Origin: Mytilus trossulus
Lineage: Eukaryota; Mollusca; Bivalvia; Mytilida; Mytilidae
Assembly (NCBI RefSeq): GCF_036588685.1
Contig: NC_086382.1
Location: forward strand, 5,059,001-5,123,000
Length of the DNA stretch: 64,000 nucleotides
Direction: 5' to 3'
Every line of letters begins with the position of its first letter. Positions within the stretch are counted from its first letter, which is position 1. A program made the position numbers and the translations under genes. This document shows, in pieces, positions 11,761-23,800 of this stretch. The notes beneath the pieces are model-generated. The model was not told the DNA's origin and ran no database searches. It saw only the letters and a program-made list of their open reading frames with translations.

Positions 11761-11797
11761 AACAACAAAAAAACCCTGATCCTGATGGCTAAATTAG

Positions 11798-12085
11798 GTA
11801 CAAAAACAAACTTTGTTTGAATTGGTTTACATTGTAATTTCAGAGCATTTTAAAGCTGACTATGAGGTACGGGGTTTGCTCATTGTTGAAGGCCGTATTA
11901 GGTTCAAAAACAAACTTTGAATTGGTTTACATTGTTATTTCGGGGCATTTTTAAGCTGACTATGAGGTATGGGGTTTGCTCATTGTTGAAAGCCGTACGG
12001 TCAAATACAGTTGTTAATTTCTGTGTCATTTTGGTCACTTTAGGAGAGTTGTCTCATTAAAAATCATACCGTATCTTCTTTTTTA
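11798..12085 (+). repeat. Tandem ~100-bp duplication ending in a common mussel repeat tail
   Basis: Two adjacent units (about 11798-11901 and 11902-12001) share 'agctgactatgaggta' and 'ggggtttgctcattgttg'. They run into the tail 'gtcattttggtc...gttgtctcatt', which recurs at 26335-26490, 26821-26940 (minus) and 52615-52810. Confidence 0.65.
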
Positions 12086-12328
12086 TATGCATTGTATTTC
12101 AACCAGTTTAATGTCTAAAACAAAAGTTCTCTTTTGCCTATAAAGACAAAACATGTCGGTTTTAGAAACGAGATATATCCTTTTTGTGATGATGTAGTGT
12201 AAAGCAATCACAAATCAATCAATGTATGTTGTAAAACTAAAACACACAATAACAATCCAACACAATACTACTACCAACAGAATGGCTACTATAAAAAAGG
12301 TGAAAAATGATTGTAAGATGTACATGTT

Positions 12329-15255
12329 CACTGTGTCTAAACCACACCGGCAGAATTTGATCGGACTCGATGGTATCTAACGTGCGGCACAATGACGGAA
12401 CATCAATAGACAGAAGAAAGATAGGTTTCTCCTTATTTTCTTATTTTTTTAATGATATCGAAGAATATATATATACATATACAACTATTTTCTATTGTGA
12501 GATGCAATATTTTCTACAACCGTTCTATATTAACAGAGAAATAAGTCAAAATGCATGTCAAAATGACGAATTGAGTGAACCTTGCCTCGAAATTGTTTAA
12601 TTTCTCTTTAAATTGTTCACATTGTACGAAAATAAAGGTACGGGAAGATAGATACTGACACGGAGATTGCAAAACTAGTCATTATGAGCATCTCAATACT
12701 TGTATTTATGTGTATGGAACGAAAGAAATGGGTCATGTCAAATATAAATTATACCGGTTTCGTCATTGTTGTTTACTACACAACACCCGGTTTCGTCTAT
12801 ATATATCACCCGTTTTTTTTATATTTTTTTAAAACCAACAATTTATGAAAAGCAACGTTAACACGGATCTGAACATTGTCTTTCGAAATAATTTAAATAT
12901 ATATGTATTATAAAGTAAACTTGGCGTGTTTACATTTATTTACATAGGTAATTATAGTACTTCACATTTTCCTAATGAAAGTCGTATCCGTTATTTCACT
13001 GATCTTCAAACTAATTTTAAATGGAATATAAATACTCAATAGCAAAAACAGATATCTAATTATTTTTTTAACATTAACATTATGATATTTTTTTTATATA
13101 GGTTTTGAGATACATCGCAGTATGTGACCCCCCCCCTTTTTTTACAAAGAAAACCTAATTAACGCTTAAAAAACAAAATTTAAAACATCACCTTAAAGTA
13201 TGCAGAAGTTAAGATTTATATTACTAAGAAGTGTGTAAAGTTTGATGCAATAATGATTAACCATTTTGAGATATGGCGCGACATGTTAAAAAAAAACACA
13301 CTCCTGTTTTACTTACAAAGTTCTGTAACTCAAACAGATTTAATTTGATTTTCACTAAAAGGTTTACAAATCGTTTGACCATTTCAAGAAATAACTTTAT
13401 TAAGTTTCATGAAAACTAGATAAGCTGTTCTCAAGTTACGGTGCGACATGTTTACGCTGGACAGAAAGATAGACGGATAGCTAGACGGACGGACGGACGG
13501 ACCGAATGACTGATAGATGAAGGAACGGACGGATGGAAGGACGGATGGACAGACGGGTGTATACAATAATACGTCCTGTCAAAATTGGGATGGGCGTGTA
13601 AAAACGCAAAGAAATGAAAAAAAAATCGTAATTAAAGGTCAATAAGTTTTATTAGGATATCGGCCAAGTCGATTTATTTGTATATTTGTCTGCCTTATCA
13701 TTTTCCTATATAACTTTTATATATATTTGAGAAAAATGTATAGAAATCGATAAAAAGAACTTGATATTCGGCATTTATTATAATAAACATAATTCAACTC
13801 ACATAATCCGATTTCCCGGGTGTCCCTGTTTTCTCATTTCTTACAATATTTTAATTCGTTATACACTTTATAAGATAAGTGGCGAACCTAGATGACGTAT
13901 AGGTTGCACGCCCCGACCCCACCTTCGGTTGCCAAAATATTGATTCCTGTATTTAACGATTTTGTAAAACAAAAAATAATCAAAATATTGTTCGACTTGC
14001 TACGCTCGGCGGTATGTACAAGTTGTTCGAAATACGCCCACTTTGAAATAAACTGAATCCGTCTGTCCGTATATATTGTCAAAATATATTGACCAACGTC
14101 AGTGTACGATCATCATAACACAATGGCGACAGTACAGACTCGTTTTTTTTAATAATGTTAACAAAATAATTACTATTGAATTTTATCGATGACCTGAGAC
14201 TATTATACTAATTTGTTCATAGTTACAATTAGTGATAAATAAATTTTATTTTAATGCATGGTAGTTGTAATCCTACATTCTATGTCGATTATGCATGCAG
14301 ATACATTTGTCTTATCATCAACGTTTATCCTTAAGAAGATTTATTTTTAACGATGGTAGAAAAGATTACATACATGGAATGATTAGATTACTTATAAAGG
14401 TGTCCATTCTTTTGTGCGGGAAAATCACATATCAATTGTGTGTTTCGATTTTAAAGACCGTAAACTTTAATTTCAAGTTTAAACATGTTCAACATATTTT
14501 CCCATAACTCATATAGAAAACGCATATTTAAAGAGCTTTAATCTCAATATGCTGTTAAAAAAGTTCGGAATGCAAAGTAAAATTAAAATATTTGAGTTCT
14601 ATAAGAGTAGGAATTTGCTTATTATTTATTTGAATCTGAGACTCATATAAATAAAAAGCCGCTGTCCGGTGAACGAACTTGTTTTCGAACGACCCACAAA
14701 ACTCCTTTTGAACTCTGAAATTAAATAATCAATTGTAATGTAATGCGTTTATGATTTTTTTTATTTGACCAAACCGGGTTATGCATTTTGAAATCTATGA
14801 CGAAACCGGGTTGTATACATTGACGAAACCGGCCAGTTCCATTTTGACATGACCCATTTCTTTCGTTCCATACACATAAATACAAGTATTGAGATGCTCA
14901 TAATGACTAGTTTTGCAATCTCCGTGTCAGTATCTATCTTTCCGTACCTTTCTTTCCGTACAATGTGAACAATTTAAAGAGAAATTAAACAATTTCGAGG
15001 CAAGGTTCACTCAATTCGTTATGTTGACATGCATTTTGACTTATTTCTCCGTTAATATAGAACGGTTGTAGAAAATATTGCATCTCACAATAGAAAATAG
15101 TTGTATATGTATATATATTCTTCGATATCATTAAAAAAAATAAGAAAATAAGGAGAAACCTATCTTTCTTCTTTCTATTGATGTTCCGTCATTGTGCCGG
15201 ACGTTAGATACCATTGAGTCCGATCAAATTCTGCCGGTGTGGTTTAGACACAGTG
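12329..15255. mobile_element. Non-autonomous DNA transposon with Transib/RAG-like ends
   Basis: A 2,927-bp element is bounded by inverted arms of about 414 bp (12329-12742 and 14842-15255) that I judge about 97% identical by eye. Both termini read CACTGTGTCTAAACC inward. The flanks are an exact 5-bp direct repeat, ATGTT (12324-12328 and 15256-15260). Termini fitting CAC-W-R-TG together with 5-bp duplications characterise Transib and RAG-like transposons; the V(D)J heptamer is CACAGTG. Just inside the arms are repeated CCGGTTTCGTC motifs, two on the left (about 12755-12805) and three inverted on the right (about 14768-14835). The roughly 2.1-kb interior has no transposase frame and includes a GGAC-rich microsatellite at 13480-13560. 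CACTA/Chapaev elements can also start CACTG but make shorter duplications. Confidence 0.8.
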
Positions 15256-15258
15256 ATG

Positions 15259-15284
15259 TTGTCAGGTAGTCATTACCTGACAAT
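15259..15284. repeat. Perfect palindrome abutting the element's target duplication
   Basis: TTGTCAGGTA and its reverse complement TACCTGACAA are separated by five to six bases. They overlap the end of the ATGTT target duplication. The palindrome belongs to the flanking DNA, not to the element. Confidence 0.7.
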
Positions 15285-15289
15285 GAGTT

Positions 15290-17837
15290 GATTCTATGAT
15301 CTGTTATGATTCATATGCTAATGTTCAATTTTCGTTATAAGGTCTAATTCGGAGATGTTTTAAACAAGATGCCAACTATATTTAGAGTTTGGTATGATTG
15401 TTAAAAGTACACATCTGTCTAGCAGCGTTCATCTGACCTTGACCTCATGTTACTTCGAAAACTTGTTTGTTGCTTGTCATTCATTTTTGCTATGTTTTTG
15501 TCTATATGCCTTTCTATATTTTTGGATATTTGTTTTTAAAATTTATACAGTATATTCAATCAATAAAACTACCTTGTATTTCAACAAAAAAGTCCGATTT
15601 TAAAATAATGGTGACTTGGTTTAGTAGATATAATTGTACTTTGCAAAAAGGCAAGTACAGTTATTGTTCTACCAATATATAGACAAAAATACTGTTCAGT
15701 GATTTGTAAGAAAATAAAAATAAGGTATAGTTGTAAAATTGGCACACAAGTATAAGGATCATACCCATCTAGATTAAAGGAAATTGGACAACACTATGGC
15801 CAAGGCAAACAAAACTCGTTAAGACATGCTCACAAGACACAACGTAATGAATTAAAGATTTAGCAGCACAACTCACCATGGTGAGCTCTTTAGGACCGGA
15901 CGTTTTAGCAGTACTGCTCTACCACCTTAAAACTTTATTCTCTGTATAAACGTCGAAATAAATGATGATGGCGTTCAGAAATCTTTCGATGTGAGATACA
16001 AGGAAATTGCTCTGGAATATGATTGAAAATATATATACATTTTTCTATGAGAGCTGGCTGTAAGAATTCTATATAAATATGTGACGTTATTGAATCTATC
16101 TCTTTGAGTAGGAATTCTAATTTTCAAATGGCATTACATTGAAGCAACTTGAACGCAAACATACGAAGTTAATTGGTGCTAGTAAGTACTGGTCATCGCT
16201 GTAGTAAATAAAAGTCCATTGTTACATACTTTTAACAAAAGTTGTCATTATATTCAACATTAGACATTTCATCATAATCAAGAAAAATGTACACTATATC
16301 AGAATGTTTTTTGTCTTCAGTTTTCATTTTACAAAGGCAGTACGTCTCAATATCTTCTGTGGTAAGCTTCACAATGAAACCGGCTTTACTGTACTATGCT
16401 AACTTTCTGTTTCCTTTTAGATCTCATTATATTAAAGGTCTGAAAGAGAAAATAGAAAATATTACATCATTTAATACCACAAATTTATACCAAACAATGA
16501 AGTAAATGTTTATTGTTTGGATGGTAAGATACTTACATGTTTAGGGGTATAATTAGGCGAAAGTAGTATACGGATGTTCACAATTCGTAAATCGTTAAAG
16601 AATAAACCAATCAAGGTAACATAAAGTTGAGAAATCGAATGAAATCCAAACGAAGTAAGTACATCCCAACGGTAATTCAATATATTTTATTTAGACAATC
16701 GAGGTTTATTAGTGTTGAATTATCAGTTTTTAGTTCCGTTTTAATTTGTTCATCCTTGTTTTATATCGTATGAATTCTCCAAGACGAGTGTTTAAATGTC
16801 TGATCAAGTTTTCATTGCGTTCTTAATCCTTAACATATGAGGTTTGGCTAGTTTAAAGGGAACCACTTATTATACGTAAATGGTGTTTGTAAAGTGGGTT
16901 ATTTGTGAGAAGAGGTAAATATAGCAAAGGAATATTCAAACGCATGCCTCGAAAATAAACTACCATTGTTATGTAAAATAAGGGACGAAAGAGAAAGACC
17001 ATTACACAAAACACATTTCAATACTGAGAAAAACGAACCATTACCAAAAACTGAGGGTGATCCAAGGGAAATCATGATAGGAAATACACGCGATTAAATA
17101 TCATCACAACTTGGAGATATTACCTCTTTATGCATCTGCTAGAATGTTGCTATATTGAAATGGAAAGTTTACAATTAGGAAGATGAAATCCTTTCTTTTG
17201 TCGAAAAGTTTTGTTCTTAGCCAACCCTCATTGTCAATTTATATATGTAGCGTAAGATATGAATCAAACTTAAACCTTTCTTTAGTATCATGTATTTCAA
17301 GGTATCTTGGATAGATGAACTTATTTACCACACTCTATGACAGTTTTAGTTTGATATTTGATAGCTGATAAAAAATTATCCTCATCAGGAAGGTTCGATT
17401 CTATGTATCAGACCTAAAACAGTTGAAGAGAATTAATGTCAATAAGTTTAAAAGAGGTTTTGTAGAATACTTGGAAGACCCAACATATATAACATCGCGA
17501 ATAAGGACAATTATGTATTAAGGTAGGAAGATCCATTTATTCATGTATAGTTTATAAACATTTACATTAGTTTATCATTTCCAAAAAGACGATTTCTGAA
17601 CCTTCAGTCATGAGTTATTGAATTGAATCTTTTGTATATGTATTTATACTTAAATATTGCCATTTTGATTTCAACATGTGTATGATATATATATGTATAT
17701 ACTTAATGTTTCAAAATAACATGAATGCAAGATATGTCTGTGTGTCGACAACTTGTGATTTGGAATTGTAATTTGTTCAAGGTGAATTTATGGCGTGTGT
17801 CTGGCTGCCATTTGCCTCAAAAATGTCACAGCAGACT
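15290..17837. other. Intergenic DNA without a supported gene
   Basis: This is AT-rich sequence with only short open frames. A diverged dispersed repeat around 15410-15600 ('ctgaccttgacctcatg') is related to sequence at 20140-20350. It may include the 3' UTR of the Rh gene at its upper end. Confidence 0.4.
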
Positions 17838-20800
17838 TCAATATTCATATATGTTATCTTTGCATACCTGTTCTACGACATAAACTCCATAATCTCCATA
17901 ACTCCTGTCTATAAATAATAAAGTATTGAAAGTACGAACGAGAGAATATACATATATTTATATCAAAATTCAATGAGTTGCTTCAAATCAAACTAACAAT
18001 TAATACATACGTTCTTGGATCATCACTGCTATTTATATAATTCCTCTCGCCATTTGTAATAACGCCTGATGGGTAACCTTCTGTAGATACGTGCCAATAT
18101 ACTCGATCGTCAAACAACGAATCCGCATCAGGTCGATCGCAAACCGGAAGTTTCAAAATAAAACCTATAAGACAGATACTGGAATCAGTATTATTAGTTA
18201 TCAAAGGTACTATGCTTATAATTTAATACACCAGACGCGCGTTTCGTCTACATAACACTCATCAGTGATGCTCAGATCAAAATAGTTATAATGCCAATCA
18301 GAAGGAAGAAGATAAAAATATTTACATCATCGAGTACTGTTGAGTTAGAAAAAAAAGCTTACCATAGTCAACTGTAAAGTAATAACAGTAGATTTACTAT
18401 ATTATTTGTTCTAATGACCAAGGCCAAAATATATTCTGATTTCCTGTCTCCTGATGGCCACAATACATTCTTGTTTTGGCCTCCTAAACGCTAAATTTTA
18501 TTCTGGTTTCGAGCCTCCAGAAGGCCAAAATATAATCTGGTTTTCCGCCTCCTGAAGGCCACAATATATACATTCTTGTTTCCGGCCTCCTGAACTCAAA
18601 ATTATATGCTGGTTTCCGACCTCTAAAAGCCAAAATATATTCTTGTGTTTTGCCTCCTTGTACGCCAAAATATGTTCTTGTTTCTGCCTCCAAAAGGCCA
18701 AAATATATTCTTGTTTTCTGCCTCATGAAGGCCAAAATATATGCTCGATTCTATTTTCCTGTGTTAAGAAGCTCAAAATATATTCTGGTTTCCAATTTCA
18801 AGAAAGCCAAAATATATTTTAGATTCCTGCCCTAACCGACCAAAAATGAGATAGGTAGATTAATTTATATATGGTTTATATGATATTTTACATAAGACTC
18901 TGTGAAACGATTAACGCTTCAATTCACAGTAATATTCGTTATGAAATTTTGAATATGAAAGTTGGCATTAAACATAAATTTTATATTTTAGTCTAATTCG
19001 TCGAAAGTTTTAAAACATTTAGATTCTATTCGGCATATAATATTGTTCAAATTCATTAAGTAGTATGCAATACAATTGAGAATCGACATGGGGAATATGT
19101 CAAAGTGACAACAACCCGACCAAAGAGCAGAAAACAGCAGAAGGACACAAATTGGTCTTCAACACATTGAGGAATCACGCACCCGGAAGCGGGCTTCGGC
19201 TGACCACTAAGCACATGTGTAATAGTTCAGTAAAATGGTTGTCATATTTAACTTCAAAACATATAAATGAACAAAATTAAAAACAGTGTATTGTAGCGTT
19301 AATTGATGTGTATCCTATGGCTTATAATTGACCTACAGTGCAATGTTTATATCCTGTACCTGTGATTGTCCCGCCTACCAAGGCAATAGCTAAAGTGATT
19401 ATCAAGGCAACCATCTGGTATCCTCCTTGTTCCACACCACTCCTGCCTAGCCCTGGTTCCCATGTCGAATTTGTGTTATGGTAATGTTTGTACTCGATAC
19501 TGTCGAATGCAGGTGCTCGACCGTGGAAAATTATAAATACACTGGACAAAAGAGAAAAATAATATATGTAAGGCAAAATATTCTGTAGTGGTGAGTAATT
19601 TTTTTACACCAGCAAGGAGTTGTAGAATGCTAGTCATACGGATGCTAGTCCAGCGTCGTGGATAAACATCAACATTACATAGTAAGGTGTGTTTTTAAAA
19701 TATAAAGGCTTTTATATCCCAAGAATAGATAACCTAAGCTGTATTTTGGAAAAACTGTAAGAATTATTTGGTTCTCAATGCTCTTCATCTTCGCATTTTA
19801 TTTGCGATTTAACTTTTTTTATTCAAGCGTCATTGATGAGTCTTTTGTAGACGAAAAGTCTTGTGCAAATACAAAACTTCAGTCCTGGTATCTATGATGG
19901 GTTTATTTTCAGTTACTAATACATATATTATAATCATAAGGTCAACTTTATTAGGTGTAAATCCCTGTCTGACAGGGTTAATCCAACCGTTACCTCATTT
20001 TTCATGGTCCATTGTTAATATCAGATTCAGTTTACATGAACAAACTTGTTTCTAGGATAATTGAATTAAAAGATCACCTAAAACTGTATTTGTTTTAAGG
20101 ACTGATTATGTGTTATACATCATCATCATGCCATCATTCAATGTTTCTCTGACCTTGACCGTCGTGACATCATTGTCCTGGTTCATTGGTTATTGTAACG
20201 TTTTTCTGATAAGGCCAGTTTATATAAGTAATGCCTCAAATATTTGTAGTGTATGAAAAAGTGTAAGATGTACATTTCCGTGTGGTAGGTTTTATCTGAC
20301 ATTGACCTCATTTACATGGATCATTTATGATGTTAAGTTTATGTGATATTTGTAGTAAAACTTAAATCGTAAAGACATAAAATCGGCAATCATTATCAGT
20401 AAAGCAGGCGAGCTTAAGTGTGTGCACACTAATTCGTTAATTTAATGATATGACAAATACAATTTTGAGATATAAACTTGAGAATATAAATAAATATATA
20501 TACACATTTGATAGGGAAACAATCTAAATCAGTATGCACTGCTGTACACAGTCCATTTTCAAAAAAAAAACAAATTGAAAGAGTTGGATAGCTTTGTTTT
20601 ATAAAAATGAATGACCAACGTAGATACAAGTATCTTGTCTTAGGGAGGGATAAATCCTACTTTGTAAAGGATCACTCTGATTCAAACAAAATATTCCCTG
20701 AAATTGACATTATCACGATGCTTGAATTTTTGATTGACAACATATTTGTTACGTTCGGGGGAATCGCTTTTAAACAGACTGTCGGCATTCCAATGGGAAC

Positions 20801-23800
20801 CAATTGTGCCCCTCTTCTTGTGGACTTGTTTCTTTATTGTTAGGAGGCTGACTTCACACAGGAACTTCTTAGGAAGTAAGATTGAAAGTTAGCAATATCA
20901 TTTTACTCTACTTTCCACTATATAGATGACGTTCTTTCACTAAATAATTCAAAATTTGGTTACTATGTTGAACGCATGTATCCCATCGAACTAGAGATAA
21001 AGAAAACAACAGATACAGTTAAGTCGGCCTCATATCTTGACGACTTACATCTAGAAATTGACAATGAGGGTCGGTTGAAAACAAAACTTTACCTCAAAAG
21101 AGATGATTTCAGCTTTCCAATTGTGAACTTTCCATTTCTAAGTAGCAACATTCCAGCAACACCTGCATACGGGTTGTGTATCTTCCAATTGATACGATAT
21201 TCCCGTGCTTGCATTTCCTATCATGATTTTCTTGATAGAGGGTTGCTGCTTACAAGGAAGCTGTTAAACCAAGAGTTCCAAATGGTGAATTGAAATCATC
21301 CCTTCGTTAATGTTATGGACGCCATCAGTTGATTGGTTGACCTTTATGGAATAACCGTTTCAAAAATGATATCGGATATGTTCCTTACGTCGTAACTACA
21401 ATTGCCTTCGCTTTCATGAATGTGTCCTACCGATAAGACTATTTACCTGATTTGTTATAACATAAGCAACACGTCGGATGCCACAGGTGGAGCAGGATCT
21501 GCTTACCCTTCCGGAGCACATGAGATCACCCCTAGTTTTGGTTGGGGTTCATGTTGCTTATTTTTTTGTTTTCTATGTTGTGTCATGTGTTCTATTGTTA
21601 GTCTGTTTGTCTCCTTTCATTTTTAGCCAGGTTTTGTCAGTTTATTTTCTATTTATGAGTTTGGCTGTCCCTCTGGTATCTCTTTATACAAATGGGTTTA
21701 TTCAATGAGTTTATTTATAAAAAAATTCCTGAATATCAATGAGTTTATTTATAAAAAAATTCCTGAATATAGATGAATTGTTTGCCACTTGGTTGTTGGC
21801 TTTGACCAAACAAATACCAATCAATCATAAGCGAAAGTTTACATTCCATCTGAAGTCTTGTGCTTCACAATAAACAAAATATATACCTGTCGCCCCATTT
21901 TTCATATGAAGACAGAGCTGCTAATATTGCACTAGTAATGCCTGCAAGAACCCCTGGCATACCATGCAGATTATGTACACCACACGTGTCATGAAGCCTG
22001 ACTTTAGATGACAAACAAGGCTGAAAAACAAATTATAATTGTCTATATACAAAGCCACATATACAGTGTCCAAAAAATCAAGATTTATAAGCTAGCTTTT
22101 ACAGTTCTTTCATACTTCAATGGAAATAACAACGACAATCATTACAGTAAAATAAAAGGATTTTCCTTTACTTTGCAAGCAAATCATTGGATACTTACTG
22201 TTACAAATCTAAACCCGATGGTCGATATGAGTCCTGCCAAACAACCGATCACTAGGGCTCCCCAAGGATTCAAAGGCATATCAGCTGTAGCTCCAACAGC
22301 AACCCCTCCAGCAAGTGTTGCATTCTGTATGTGCACCTACATTGTAAACACAAACCAATGCCAATAATTTTGCAGAAGATCATATGCATGGTGGTTATTT
22401 TTTTTGTAATTACAACTGGTTGTCAATCGCAATACTACTTCGACGTTAACCGAGCGAAATAACTTATCATTCTTCTTTGTGGTCAGAAAGTGTCTTAAAC
22501 TAGGGCTGAAAAGGGGTCCGATATGAAGAATACAATGTTATAATTTATATGTTTCATGACAATAGAGTTAAACACTATAAATATTATCGTTTAAAACTAA
22601 TTGCGCACGTGCCGTTGGCAATGATATTAATAACGTCGTCAGAGGTAAAATAGTGATCAACATATGATCATTGGTCATCTAAACACGATTGCTTTTCTCA
22701 CTTTCGCCATACGGCTCAAGCGAGAAAACTTATCTCATTGAGAGGACCAACGCCACTATTTAAATATCAAGTTCGACACAGAAATTCATCAATATGACTG
22801 AAAAGTTAGAAGTTTACCAGACAAACTCAAGATTCATTGATAAATAACATATATGTAATTCAAATTTCGACATTTCAGTCATTCGATTAAAACGAAGTTG
22901 AACATGATTCATTAGTCAATGTTAGGTTTCCAGGTTGTCTGTTTCTTAGATACTATATTTTGTGTTTAGAATGCCCGGAAGGGTTCATCTAACTATGGCC
23001 TTACATCTATTTTCAAGGTTCATTGTTTAAAGTAGTTTTGTGCGTTTACTCAAATTCTGTAGGACGTATACTTACATTTGGTTTAGAATGAACTTTCAAA
23101 AAGCAGTAAAACACTATCATCAAATAGACGATACGAAATCATGGGTCCGTGTTTATACTTACCATTTCTAATTTCCCATTTTTATCAACTATTGACGATA
23201 TTGCAAAAGTTATAATAGTACAGGCAACCAACGAGAGGTAAGTATTTATTACAGCCCGGTACTGTTCTCCTCCGGAAGCAGCTCCTCCATTAAAACTTGG
23301 CCAATACATCCACAGAAATATAGTTCCTGTTAAAACAAAAAAGTGTTTATCTACATTTATGTTTTAGTTTACCATTGATTTGAACTTAAGTTTAAAGTTA
23401 GTGTTTTGTTTTGTATATATAACCGTCTCTGTAGTGTCATGGAATCGTTCTCGGCTCGAGAGAGGGAGCTTATTATGTGTTCGATCCATGTCCAGGTCAA
23501 ACTAACGACTTCAAAATTGGTATCAGCTAAAGCACGCAGTATTTAGAAGAATGTTTGGTCGGCTTTCGAGTAAGAACTCCATGTCCAGGTATGGCTTCAT
23601 GTCGACTGTCATTTTTTGCGAAAGTACCAGAGACATATTGTTGCATTATATGCTGCATCATATGTTGCATTATATGCTAGCACAATCAGGTTTAAAATAC
23701 AGTGTGTCGATTTTAAACAAAATATGGCTCATTATATAGTAACACATGCTATTTTCATTATATGCAAGGAACTATTTCCCCCTGGCAGTTAAAACCGCTA

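Noticed and set aside
12370..12600. 76-codon open frame as a gene
   Set aside because: It lies in the left inverted arm of the Transib-like element, and the right arm does not preserve the frame.
18484..18835. Overlapping open frames on both strands of 60-83 codons
   Set aside because: They follow the ~41-bp minisatellite and encode only its repeated unit.
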